Assembly: GCA_016709025.1 (NCBI GenBank)
Contig: JADJEQ010000003.1
Location: forward strand, 124,001 to 188,000
Direction of reading: 5' to 3'
Source: Bacteroidales bacterium
GTDB lineage: Bacteria; Bacteroidota; Bacteroidia; Bacteroidales; Lentimicrobiaceae
Length of the DNA stretch: 64,000 bases
Shown: piece after piece, positions 28,004 through 35,672 of the stretch
How the letters are laid out: each line of letters begins with the position of its first letter
Numbering within the stretch: position 1 is the first letter of the stretch
Notes under the pieces: generated by a model
Told to the model about the DNA's origin: nothing
What the model saw: only the letters and a program-made list of their open reading frames with translations
The model's database searches: none
Made by a program: the position numbers and the translations under genes

Positions 28004-29472
28004 AACATACATTGATAGCTATCTTTCTCTTTACGCTTTTGTTGCCTGCTGTAAAGGTAACAGCCCAGCATAAGCCCGGAAATGTTTGCTATATCAGCGA
28101 CAACAGAATCTATTTTCAGCTGGATAAAAGATGGACCGATGTTCAGAAAAAGGAATTCGGAGACCTCTTCAGCCTCGACAGCACCCTGATTGATACGGCT
28201 CTGCGGTCAACGGGCGAAATCACCTACGACAGCATTACCTGGCTGGTTACCCGGTTCAATACCAATATTAACGAGTTGTCAAAACCATTTATCAGTGCCT
28301 CCGCTCCTGTACATTCTCAAGATGCAAGGCTAGCAACCAACGATGTGTTTCTGTTGGACGACGGTTGGTATATCAAACCATTGATCCATCAGTTGATGGT
28401 CAATTATTCGGAAAAAATTGGAATAAATGAATTTTCAGAAGAATCCGGCTTCAGGGTTGCCAACGATACTGCATATTTTCTCTTGTCCGGGTTTCAGAAA
28501 GCAGGCCAGGTATATTTATCGGGTACCTTCAATAACTGGAGTACCATGCTGACCCCTATGCAAAAAACCGGCAAAGGCTGGCAAACAGGGATATTGCTCA
28601 AGCCCGGTAAATACCTGTATAAGTTTATAGTTGACGGCCGTTGGTTGCAGGATCCGGACAATCTTCAGAAAGAAAACGATGGCAATGCTGGTTATAATTC
28701 GGTGTTGTATATATTGAACCATGTTTTTGAACTCAAAGGATTTGAACAAGCCAAAAAGGTGAGTGTGGCCGGAAGTTTCAACGATTGGAAACCGGGGAAA
28801 TTAAAAATGGAGCGTGTTCCCGGTGGTTGGAACCTGCCCGTTTTCCTCCAGGAAGGCACCCATGCTTACAAATTTGTGGTTGACAAACAGTGGATGACCG
28901 ATCCCGGAAACCCTGTTATCCGCAGGGATTCTTACGGAAACCTGAATTCATTTCTCGGTATCGGCGATACCATGATTTTCCGCCTGAATGGATTTGAAAA
29001 TGCCAGGGATGTTTTATTAACCGGAAGTTTTAACGGATGGAGCACCAGTGAACTCCAGATGAATAAGGTTGCCGGGGGCTGGGAGTTGCCCTATGTGCTG
29101 GCAGCAGGCAATTTTGAATACAAATTTATTGTGGACGGTAAATGGATGCCCGACCCGGCAAATCCGCGAACGGTGGGAACCGGTGATTTTGTGAATTCAC
29201 TGATCACCTTTAAACCCAACCACACATTTTATCTCCGGCATTTTTCAAACGCGAAAAGTGTGCTGGTTACCGGAAGTTTTAATGGCTGGAGCAAAAGTTC
29301 GTACCAGATGGAAATGAAGGACGGGCTCTGGACGTATGAGCTCAATCTGAAACCGGGAAAACACACCTATAAATTCATTGTCGATGGTCAGTGGATGATA
29401 GATCCGGCCAATGAGGACTGGGAAACCAATTGGGAAGGTACCGGAAATTCGGTATTGTGGATTGATCCCTGA
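28000..29472 (+). CDS. Secreted protein with four tandem CBM48/AMPK-type glycogen-binding domains
   Basis: A 490-residue protein with a signal peptide (MKHTLIAIFLFTLLLPAVKVTAQ). A 130-residue N-terminal region of no recognised family is followed by four repeats of about 82 residues (starting near 155, 240, 325 and 407). Each has FxNAxxVxLTGSFNxWS, then a GWxxxxxLxPGxxxYKFIVDGxWMxDPxN core, the AMPK-beta/isoamylase-N-type carbohydrate-binding fold. The Trp and Lys used for glucan contact in AMPK-beta are seen in the repeats. There is no catalytic domain and no T9SS tail. It may bind alpha-glucan in the periplasm or present it to a partner; co-translation with the retropepsin-like gene hints at processing. 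Confidence 0.85.
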   Translation: MKHTLIAIFLFTLLLPAVKVTAQHKPGNVCYISDNRIYFQLDKRWTDVQKKEFGDLFSLDSTLIDTALRSTGEITYDSITWLVTRFNTNINELSKPFISASAPVHSQDARLATNDVFLLDDGWYIKPLIHQLMVNYSEKIGINEFSEESGFRVANDTAYFLLSGFQKAGQVYLSGTFNNWSTMLTPMQKTGKGWQTGILLKPGKYLYKFIVDGRWLQDPDNLQKENDGNAGYNSVLYILNHVFELKGFEQAKKVSVAGSFNDWKPGKLKMERVPGGWNLPVFLQEGTHAYKFVVDKQWMTDPGNPVIRRDSYGNLNSFLGIGDTMIFRLNGFENARDVLLTGSFNGWSTSELQMNKVAGGWELPYVLAAGNFEYKFIVDGKWMPDPANPRTVGTGDFVNSLITFKPNHTFYLRHFSNAKSVLVTGSFNGWSKSSYQMEMKDGLWTYELNLKPGKHTYKFIVDGQWMIDPANEDWETNWEGTGNSVLWIDP

Positions 29473-29501
29473 AAATCAATCAAATATCGTTTACATTGTT
29501 T

Positions 29502-30584
29502 CTAATCTTCCACCGCCTCCACCACCCTGTCGACCCATTCAAAAGCATCTCTCCCAAACTGAAAATCACCCTGGGTGTTGACTTCGGCAGTCATCACAAC
29601 TACAAGGTTTTCGGATGGTACAATGCAAACATACTGTCCACCATGTCCACTCATAAAAATCATTTCCCGGTCGCGGTCAATCCACCACAGGTAACCAAAC
29701 TGGGCATCGTACACATTTTCTTCCCGGATGGTCGTCATTTCATCAATCCATTCTTCACTCACGATCCTGTTGCCTTTCCATTGCCCTTTATCCAGCACCA
29801 GTTGCCCGAATTTGGCCATTTCGCGCGGAGTTGTTAAGATACCGAATCCTCCCAAAGCAACACCATCCTTGTAGTTCTCCCATGCCAGATGCTTGATTTC
29901 CAGCGGATCGAGCAGTACTTCTTTTGCCCATTCACTGGTTGGCTTTCCTGCCTGATGCTGAATGATGGAAGCCACCAGCTGAGGATCGCAATCCTTATAC
30001 TGAAAGTGCTCCCCAGGCTGGTAATCCAGAGGCTGCTCCAGAATGAACCCGTTTATCTGATCGGGTAATTGCCGGAGAATATCGTCTGTTTGCCCCGACA
30101 AACCATCGTTGCTATAAGAAATTCCCGAGCGCATGGTGAGCAGGTGCCTGATCAGAATGTCTTTCTTGTCAGGATGCCCGTTGGTTTCCGGCAGGTAATC
30201 ACCGATAGGATCCTCAATGCTGCCGATCAGCTGTTTTTCAATTGCAATTCCCGTCAACAGGCCAACTACCTGTTTTGTACAACTCCAGATGGCACGTGGA
30301 GTGGTCCTGTCGCGGTCATCTTTCGTATAACTTTCCGCGATCAGCCTGCCGTTTCTGAATACCAATAAACTCCTGACCTGCCAGAGATCTTCATCTGCAT
30401 GAAAATCATCGTAAATCCGGGTCAGTTTCTCACTGTTTATTTGTTCCGCCGAAGGTGTTGATACTTCCCAACCATCTTCCAATTGTTGAGGGGCATACGA
30501 CACGAATTCCCTTTTGAGCTCATCCTCTTTCAAACAGGCGCTTAACAGTATTCCAGTGATCGCGAATAAAATAAAGTGCTTCAT
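29502..30584 (-). CDS. Class C beta-lactamase-like serine hydrolase (lipoprotein)
   Basis: From ATG 30584 the product has 360 residues; an ATG three codons upstream is possible. The signal ends LLSAC, a lipobox, so it is probably a lipoprotein. The catalytic SxxK motif is WSCTKQ (S104/K107 of the longer form). The second motif appears as YKDCDPQ, unlike the usual YxN, and GHGGQ near the C terminus replaces KTG, as in esterase and peptidase members of this superfamily. It is likely a hydrolase of esters or D-amino-acid peptides rather than a resistance enzyme. It starts 1 bp after the end of the outer-membrane barrel gene, suggesting an operon. Confidence 0.85.
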   Translation of the reverse strand: MKHFILFAITGILLSACLKEDELKREFVSYAPQQLEDGWEVSTPSAEQINSEKLTRIYDDFHADEDLWQVRSLLVFRNGRLIAESYTKDDRDRTTPRAIWSCTKQVVGLLTGIAIEKQLIGSIEDPIGDYLPETNGHPDKKDILIRHLLTMRSGISYSNDGLSGQTDDILRQLPDQINGFILEQPLDYQPGEHFQYKDCDPQLVASIIQHQAGKPTSEWAKEVLLDPLEIKHLAWENYKDGVALGGFGILTTPREMAKFGQLVLDKGQWKGNRIVSEEWIDEMTTIREENVYDAQFGYLWWIDRDREMIFMSGHGGQYVCIVPSENLVVVMTAEVNTQGDFQFGRDAFEWVDRVVEAVED

Positions 30585-30585
30585 C

Positions 30586-31341
30586 CTATGCATGTTTTCT
30601 GTTAAATATGAGTTTGATGCTATGGTTCAACATCGAAATTTCCGGATTGCCGTAGAATCCTGAATACTTCATCGTATATGCATAAGTCAGGCGGGAGTTG
30701 GGTGCGGGTTTCCATTGGATTTCAAGGCTGGTAACGTTGTAATCGCCTGCAAGTCCAAAGGTTAAATCCTGGTGCAGATGCCTGACTGCATGCCTGAACC
30801 CGATGTCATAAAAATAGGGATTGCGATCATCCGGTTGCCGTGAAATAAATCCGGACAGGGAAGTGTTGAGGCTCAGCCGGAGATCGGATTCTTTGACCCT
30901 GAAATCATATCTTGCCGCAACTCCTGCACTGAAATTTGTAAACCAGTAATCGAACCCCGCCTGGAGATCGGGATACAGGTTGTAATTGTATTCAAGCATC
31001 GCGGCTGGCCCAATGAGCAAACGGTTGTTTTTGAGCGGAATCTCAAACAGATAAGCTGCATCAAATGGTTTCAGGTAAAAACCAAGGCCCGGAATCTGCC
31101 GTGAAAACAGGATGGAAACACCAACTTCACTTCCAAATGTGATGATTCCGCGTTCAGTGCCAAAATCTCGTCCAATGCCATACTGAAAACCAGCCCCTTT
31201 GAACACCAGTCCAAAATTGGCATGTTCCTTCACCTGAAACAGACCGGATGATAGATGAGATTTCCAGGGCTTTGCGCTCTCCTGCGAAAATCCGCATAAC
31301 ACAAAAAACAATAAAAGTGTTGTTGCCGTCGCTCTTTTCAT
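30586..31341 (-). CDS. Putative outer-membrane beta-barrel protein, unknown function
   Basis: From ATG 31341 the product has 251 residues with a signal peptide ending near CGFSQ. The open frame extends 13 codons upstream, but that segment has no signal character. The mature part is composed of alternating hydrophobic/aromatic strands (FGLVFKGAGFQYGIG, LEYNYNLYPDLQAGFDYWF, LTYAYTMKYSGFY) and ends in a strand with SIKLIFNRKHA, consistent with an 8- to 10-strand barrel. I do not recognise the family. It is co-directional with, and 1 bp from, the serine hydrolase gene. Confidence 0.65.
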   Translation of the reverse strand: MKRATATTLLLFFVLCGFSQESAKPWKSHLSSGLFQVKEHANFGLVFKGAGFQYGIGRDFGTERGIITFGSEVGVSILFSRQIPGLGFYLKPFDAAYLFEIPLKNNRLLIGPAAMLEYNYNLYPDLQAGFDYWFTNFSAGVAARYDFRVKESDLRLSLNTSLSGFISRQPDDRNPYFYDIGFRHAVRHLHQDLTFGLAGDYNVTSLEIQWKPAPNSRLTYAYTMKYSGFYGNPEISMLNHSIKLIFNRKHA

Positions 31342-31565
31342 TTGAACAGACTTCTTAATTAGAATTTGGTTTTGACTCATTGGCAGGTCAGACTTTTCAA
31401 ACGGTATTATACGATTTGAATCCCTCCAATTCTCCGATAAATAATTGCAAACGACATGTTATCTGAGTATTAGCACATTTCAATTCGAGCTTGTAAAATA
31501 CTAAATATCAAAACATTGCGTCTTTGCGTCATTGCGTGATTCTTAAAATTAACTGACTGTTGTCC

Positions 31566-32258
31566 TCAAGATAAATGTCTAAAATAGGCAAGCAGATAAA
31601 AATCAATAACCAGCACCAGTGTATTCCAGATCACCAATGCTGTAAGTCCGGCCGGGGAAAAGAGCCAGTTCATATCCACAGAAGTCATCAGGGCAGATCC
31701 CACACTGCAGATACCGTTTACCATAAACAATCCTTTCAGAACCGGCCCTGGCCTCTCTTTTCCAAAAATAAAGGCCATAAAAACAAAAGAAAGACCTATA
31801 CCACCCCAGCCGTACATCTCGAGTGCCCAGGCAAATGAACCCGGGTTGGCCATGGTAAAGACCGGCAGTACAGCAGAAAGTTCAGGAGGGCGGTTCATCG
31901 CAAGATATGGTACATAGGTGGTTTGGATGATGTAATTCAGAAATACCACTGCCGTAAAAACAACATTGATCACCAGTCCCGACAGTGCCCAAACTTTTTT
32001 CTCCGGCTGCGCCAGTAAATACAGTGTAATGAAAGTAAGCAACGAACCGATCACGAGGAAATACCCACAGAAAAAAGTGGCCGTCTGTAGCGGATGAAAG
32101 GAATCGGCAAACAAAGCCGCATCCCGCCAGACAGGCTGAGGACAAAGCATCATTGACAATGCAGGAAACGCAAGTCCTGAAAAGATTACGCCGACAATAT
32201 TGAGGTAAACAGCCATCCGGCCAAAACGGATAATCTGCGATTGAACTCTGTTCTCCAT
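31566..32258 (-). CDS. Polytopic membrane protein of unknown function
   Basis: The true start is probably ATG 32258 (230 residues). The frame is open to 32444, but those residues overlap the DUF3795 gene in another frame and are not hydrophobic. About six membrane helices are seen (for example VYLNIVGVIFSGLAFPALSMM, GYFLVIGSLLTFITLYLLA, LVIWNTLVLVIDFYLLAYF). A hydrophobic Trp/Gly loop (MYGWGGIGLSFVF) is the only striking motif. No family recognised. It follows the DUF3795 gene by 11 bp, so the two are probably co-transcribed. Confidence 0.7.
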   Translation of the reverse strand: MENRVQSQIIRFGRMAVYLNIVGVIFSGLAFPALSMMLCPQPVWRDAALFADSFHPLQTATFFCGYFLVIGSLLTFITLYLLAQPEKKVWALSGLVINVVFTAVVFLNYIIQTTYVPYLAMNRPPELSAVLPVFTMANPGSFAWALEMYGWGGIGLSFVFMAFIFGKERPGPVLKGLFMVNGICSVGSALMTSVDMNWLFSPAGLTALVIWNTLVLVIDFYLLAYFRHLS

Positions 32259-32269
32259 AAGAATGGGTA

Positions 32270-32809
32270 TTAAGATTTCCAGGAATTTTCTCTGTTTTCC
32301 AGGAAAGTCATGATGGCTTCCCGGTTGTTGCCTGCAAATCCGTTTCCCGGAATATGTCCGCACTTTGCGCATTTCAGGTCGTAGGAAGTACCGCCAGTAT
32401 TGCATTGGGGGCACGAAAAATAGGTCTTCATCTCTGCTGTCCACTCAACTGCACCTATCTCAGCTATGCGTGCCTGGGCCTTCCATAACTCAGCCCGGTG
32501 GGGCATTTTTTGCTGGAATTCCTTCAGCGTTTCGCAGGGATATTCATTGCATTCACCACAAAAGTTCAGATTCTTTTCGCGGCTGCATTTAATCATAAAA
32601 CAGTTGTTGCAGTATGCCGTCTTCCGACCCGAACGGCAGCCATCACATCGGGTTTCGCTCAGCGGCTGCCCAAGCATAGCCGCATACCGCGTTAATTTTT
32701 CGATGTCATTTTGCTGTGTGGCCAGGTAAATTCCGCAGGCTCCGCAATAAAGTCCGCAAGCAGATGCAATTTCAGGAATCATCGTGTTTTCCATAAGTTG
32801 ATTTTTCAT
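32270..32809 (-). CDS. DUF3795-family cysteine-rich (zinc-binding) protein
   Basis: A 179-residue protein with ACGLYCGACGIYLA near the N terminus and clusters CDGCRSG, CNNCFMIKC, CGECNEYPC and SCPQCNTGG...CAKCGH. This is the pattern of DUF3795 proteins, which probably bind zinc. An ATG at residue 10 of the frame (MIPEIASACGLYCG) is an equally likely start. Function unknown. It is co-oriented with the downstream membrane protein. Confidence 0.85.
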   Translation of the reverse strand: MKNQLMENTMIPEIASACGLYCGACGIYLATQQNDIEKLTRYAAMLGQPLSETRCDGCRSGRKTAYCNNCFMIKCSREKNLNFCGECNEYPCETLKEFQQKMPHRAELWKAQARIAEIGAVEWTAEMKTYFSCPQCNTGGTSYDLKCAKCGHIPGNGFAGNNREAIMTFLENRENSWKS

Positions 32810-33209
32810 AGGTCAGTAAATTAAAGAATCACGCAAACCAGCCTGCCGGCTGGCAGGGACGCCAGGACGCAACGAAATGATTCAATGTTGCAGATAACCA
32901 AAAATTAGTCATTAGTCAATCAGGCGCTTAGCCTCTCAATTTCTTCGTCTCACAGTCTCCAATTCACCTCATCCGCCTTCGGCACCTTCTCCTGAAGGAG
33001 AAGGACTTTCAATCCAATTATAGTCTCTTCATCTCAAAGTCTCTGCGTCTATTCGTCTTTCAGTCTCTCAGTCTCTCAGTCCCTCAGTCTCTTCGCCTCT
33101 CAGTCACTTCCTTCACTTCACTTTTCACTCTTCACTCACTACTCATCTCTTAATCTCTCAGTCTCTCAGTCTCTCAGTAATCAGTCTCTCAGTCTCTTCG
33201 TCTCTTCGT
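32810..33209. repeat. Repeat-filled spacer: palindromic CCAGCC/GGCTGG, CACCTCATCC element and CTCAGTCT arrays
   Basis: The interval holds an inverted repeat CCAGCC-TGCC-GGCTGG at about 32838-32853; a CACCTCATCCGCC...AGGAGAAGG element (32965-33004) that matches 18482-18523; and long runs of the 8-bp phrase CTCAGTCT with variants such as CTTCGTCT (33057-33213). The arrays run up to the stop of the OsmC gene. No gene seen. Confidence 0.85.
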
Positions 33210-33662
33210 CTATAAAAGGGTAATAACTGAATTTACCTCTACATTTCCTTTGATCATGGCCCACACGGGGCAAATGGATTGTTCAGCCAGTGCCAGGGCC
33301 TTTTGCACTTCCTGTTCAGTAACATCCTTTGAAGTGATGATGTATTCAACTGTTATTGTTGAAAAAGAGGTTGGATGTTCGGTTCTCCTTACTCCACTCA
33401 CATTCATATCAAAAGCTTCAATGTCTTTCTGCATTCTGCGCAGCAGTGTAAGAACGGCTCCGGCGGCACAGGCTCCGAAACTGATCAGAAAGAGCTGAAG
33501 CGGCATATAGCCAAGTCCATCGCCGTAAGGTGGGATATAATCGGTATCAATGGGTTTGAAATTACCAGCCTGTCCGGTGATGTGCAGTTTGCTGTTGACC
33601 AGGCTGAGCGATGCTTCGATTGCATTAACCGGAGTCTGCGTGGTTGAAGTTGTTGTGTTCAT
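33210..33662 (-). CDS. OsmC/Ohr-family peroxiredoxin-like protein
   Basis: A 150-residue OsmC-family protein. Typical landmarks are GYMPLQLFLISFGACAAGAVLTLL (the conserved C in the SxGACxA context), FDMNVSGVRRTEHPTSF and ALAEQSICPVWAMIKG with the second conserved Cys. These two Cys would be the thiol-peroxidase pair. It probably reduces organic hydroperoxides. The start is at MNTTTSTTQTP; a shorter start cannot be excluded. Confidence 0.9.
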   Translation of the reverse strand: MNTTTSTTQTPVNAIEASLSLVNSKLHITGQAGNFKPIDTDYIPPYGDGLGYMPLQLFLISFGACAAGAVLTLLRRMQKDIEAFDMNVSGVRRTEHPTSFSTITVEYIITSKDVTEQEVQKALALAEQSICPVWAMIKGNVEVNSVITLL

Positions 33663-34090
33663 TTTAATGTTGTTTAGGGTCAGGTTTCTAATGCCATATT
33701 AAAGTGCGGCAAATATATTCCGGTACCCGAACCAGGCAAATTTAAAAATATTGAACCGGATTTTCAACAGGGTGAATGTTGAGATAAGGTAGGTGAACTG
33801 TAATTATTATCGATCAAAAAAGGTTAAAAACCGGGAATATTCATATTAGATGGAGGAGTATAAGGTAGACAGTTCAATCGCGCTTCGACTAAGCCTGCCT
33901 GTATGCATTAACAATAGCATATTCTGACATATGTTACAGGCAGACAGGCTCAGCGTGACATTGATTTATTCTTACTTCTTAATTCTTAATTCTGACCTCT
34001 GACTTCTGATCTCTGACTTCTGATCTCTGACTTCTGACTTCTGACTTCTGATCTCTGACTTCTGACCTCTGACCTCTGACCTCTGACTTC
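33663..34090. repeat. Spacer with composite REP-like palindrome and CTGACTT/CTGATCT array
   Basis: At 33883-33960 a CTTCGACTAAGC...GCTCAGCGTGACA REP-like sequence is interrupted by an inverted repeat whose arms read CCTGCCTGTA and TACAGGCAG. At about 33985-34095 lies an array of 7-bp phrases (CTGACTT, CTGATCT, CTGACCT). No gene seen in the rest. Confidence 0.8.
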
Positions 34091-34606
34091 TTACTTCATC
34101 CCGTCACTTCTCCGGATTCCATAAACCAACTCATCCAGCAGTTCTCCATTTTTCAGCAGGGTTTTCTCAAACCTGGCTTCAAGCCTGAATCCGGCTTTTT
34201 GCAAAACCCTTTGCGATGCTGTATTGCTGCCAAATGGCCGGGCAAAAATCCTGTCAACAGTAAATGTACTGAATCCATAGTCCACCATCCGCCGGATAGC
34301 TGAGGACATGATGCCCCTACCCCACCATTCTTCCGACAACCAGTAGCCCATCTCGGCATTCACACAATGAATGTCCTGCTGCGGAAAAACACCGATGGAG
34401 CCTACAGCCTCACCCTGCACAAAAATGGCCAGTATCTTTGGAGGATCGTGCGATAGGACATTTTCCAGAAACCGCTCTCCATCCTGAATCGTATAGGGAT
34501 GCGGAAACTGATCGGTCAGAAACCGGGCGATGTTGTAGTTGTTGGCATGCTTCACCAGGCTTTCGAGATCGGATGGTTGCCACTTTCTGAGTTCAAATTG
34601 AATCAT
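34091..34606 (-). CDS. GNAT-family (RimJ/RimL-type) N-acetyltransferase
   Basis: From ATG 34606 the product has 171 residues. The frame continues 16 codons upstream, but those codons are made of the AAAAGT repeat array and are rejected. Motifs are LRKWQPSDLESLVKHANN at the start, GYWLSEEWWGRGIMSSAIRRM (acetyl-CoA loop) and NTASQRVLQKAGFRLEARFEK, characteristic of RimJ/RimL-like enzymes that acetylate N-terminal or other amines. Substrate unknown. It is flanked on both sides by repeat arrays. Confidence 0.9.
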   Translation of the reverse strand: MIQFELRKWQPSDLESLVKHANNYNIARFLTDQFPHPYTIQDGERFLENVLSHDPPKILAIFVQGEAVGSIGVFPQQDIHCVNAEMGYWLSEEWWGRGIMSSAIRRMVDYGFSTFTVDRIFARPFGSNTASQRVLQKAGFRLEARFEKTLLKNGELLDELVYGIRRSDGMK

Positions 34607-34615
34607 AATCAGAGT

Positions 34616-34651
34616 TGAAGTAAAAAGTCTAAAGTAAAAAGTAAAAAGTAA
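34616..34651. repeat. AGTAAAA-type phrase array
   Basis: Degenerate AGTAAAA/AGTCTAA units (the same phrase recurs at 51752-51790) directly upstream of the acetyltransferase ATG. It creates a false N-terminal extension of that frame. Confidence 0.7.
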
Positions 34652-34676
34652 CATTCAGGTTCATTTGATAACCGTA

Positions 34677-34878
34677 ATTCAATGTTGTTTAGTTAAGGAA
34701 TTGGGATGCTGAAAGGTTTAAACGCAAAGTGCGCTGAGGACACGCAAAACCTGCCTGTCGGCAGACAGGGAGCCGCAGAGCAAATAAAATTCCCATTTCT
34801 TTGCGGTTCTCTGCGATAAACTTAGCGGTTCTCTGCGGTTAATTTTTTATTCTTTCCCTTAACTAAACGACATTGAAT
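34677..34878. mobile_element. MITE-like element, 202 bp, 22-bp terminal inverted repeats
   Basis: The left end (34677-34698) and the reverse complement of the right end (34857-34878) match at 21 of 22 positions (core ATTCAATGT[T/C]GTTTAGTT). The interior carries no gene but contains CGC/GCGG-rich phrases (CTTTGCGG, TTCTCTGCG) and a CCTGCCTGTCGGCAGACAGG palindrome. A related element with the same left end lies at 35116-35244 and a truncated one at 25006-25092. No transposase is visible, so it would be non-autonomous. Confidence 0.65.
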
Positions 34879-35048
34879 CGTAATTCTCCAATCGTAATTT
34901 TCAATCTTAAATCCTCGTTATCACGCAAGTTGCAAGTTGTAAATCGTACATCGTAAACCATCATTCATTATTTGTAACTTATCAAAGTTGGCAGTTGGCA
35001 AAATGCCCGTCTGACCGGCTATCGGTTGCTTATAGTAACATCCATTTG

Positions 35049-35092
35049 GCCAGCCGGGCAGGCAGCTTGCCTGCGGCAGGCAGGTTGGCAAA
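35049..35092. repeat. GGCAGGCAG/CTGCCTGC palindromic repeat
   Basis: Interlocking copies of GCAGGCAG and TTGCCTGC form a strong hairpin. Related CCTGCCTG motifs appear at 32838, 33894, 34750, 51925 and 62331. Confidence 0.6.
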
Positions 35093-35115
35093 TTTGGCTT
35101 TGTTTCGCATTCGTA

Positions 35116-35244
35116 ATTCAATGTCGTTTAGTTAAGGTTTCATATATGAAAATAAAATGAAAAAGTATCCTTCGACTCCGCTCAGGATGACTGTCAGTCT
35201 GAGCGGAGTCGAAGACAATTTCTCTTATCTAAACGACATTGATT
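35116..35244. mobile_element. MITE-like element, 129 bp, enclosing a perfect 16-bp hairpin
   Basis: The left terminus (35116-35137) is identical to the right terminus of the 34677-34878 element in reverse complement; the right terminus (35224-35244) matches with two mismatches. Inside, CTTCGACTCCGCTCAG (35170-35185) and its perfect reverse complement (35199-35214) form a 16-bp stem with a 13-base loop. A diverged, truncated copy at 25006-25092 shares both end and interior, showing that the whole unit has been duplicated. It encodes no protein. Confidence 0.7.
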
Positions 35245-35384
35245 CATCATTCATCATTCGTCATTCGTCATTCGTCATTCATCATTTGTCATTCGTCGTC
35301 TGTCACCCTGAGCGTAGTCGAAGGGCGTCATTCGTCATTCATCATTCGTCATTCGTCATTCGTAAATCATAACCATTAGCACAA
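35245..35384. repeat. Array of 7-bp TCATTCG phrases with an embedded REP-like copy
   Basis: About fifteen copies of GTCATTC/ATCATTC flank TGTCACCCTGAGCGTAGTCG (35301-35320), a half of the CTTCGACTACGCTCAGGGTGACA-type palindromic repeat that also occurs at 55343-55367. The array ends just before the stop of the YciI-like gene. Frames across it are not genes. Confidence 0.8.
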
Positions 35385-35669
35385 TTATCCGAAGTTGATG
35401 ATCCGTTCATATCCGGTATAGGGTTTTAATTCTGTCAGCTCAAATCTGATCAGACCATTTTTCACCAAAGGCAGATCTGAAAGGATATCCTCTGCAATTT
35501 GCCTGCTTGCGCATTCCAGCATCACCACAGCACAATGGTCATCGTTAAACCAGATCTCCCTCAGCATCCCGGCAAGGTAAAGCTCATGAACCTTACGGGC
35601 TTCTTCCGTGAGCAGTTCTCCGGTAAAGAGGCCGTTCGCATTTTCCCTCTCAATTGCAAGAAACTTCAT
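35385..35669 (-). CDS. YciI/muconolactone-isomerase-like small protein
   Basis: A 94-residue single domain of the dimeric alpha/beta-barrel type. MKFLAIERE, a short helix (EEARKVHELYLAGMLREIWF) and VVMLECASRQIAEDILSDLPLV resemble muconolactone isomerase or YCII-related proteins. The active-site residues that would settle enzymatic function are not evident. It follows the PhzF gene by 3 bp and is probably translationally coupled to it. Confidence 0.75.
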   Translation of the reverse strand: MKFLAIERENANGLFTGELLTEEARKVHELYLAGMLREIWFNDDHCAVVMLECASRQIAEDILSDLPLVKNGLIRFELTELKPYTGYERIINFG

Positions 35670-35672
35670 AGA

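Noticed and set aside
32259..32444. N-terminal extension of the membrane protein at 31566
   Set aside because: It overlaps the DUF3795 gene in another frame, is not hydrophobic, and the ATG at 32258 sits 11 bp after the upstream stop.
32810..33209. CTCAGTCT array as a CRISPR
   Set aside because: No spacer-repeat alternation; unit period 8 bp.
34673..34882. CGTA flanks as a target-site duplication of the MITE-like element
   Set aside because: CGTAATTC also recurs in nearby phrase repeats, so the match is not diagnostic.
34921..35121. 66-codon minus-strand frame
   Set aside because: It overlaps the GCAGGCAG palindromic repeat, has no start signal and no domain.
35157..35372. A small protein beginning MKKYPSTPLRM
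   Set aside because: It lies in a MITE-like element and phrase array; the similar frame at 25035 (MKIKKYPSTLLRL) comes from the truncated copy of the same element.
35245..35384. TCATTCG array as a CRISPR or minisatellite gene
   Set aside because: Units are only 7 bp, without spacers of constant length, and there are no cas genes; the translated frame is only a repeat artefact.
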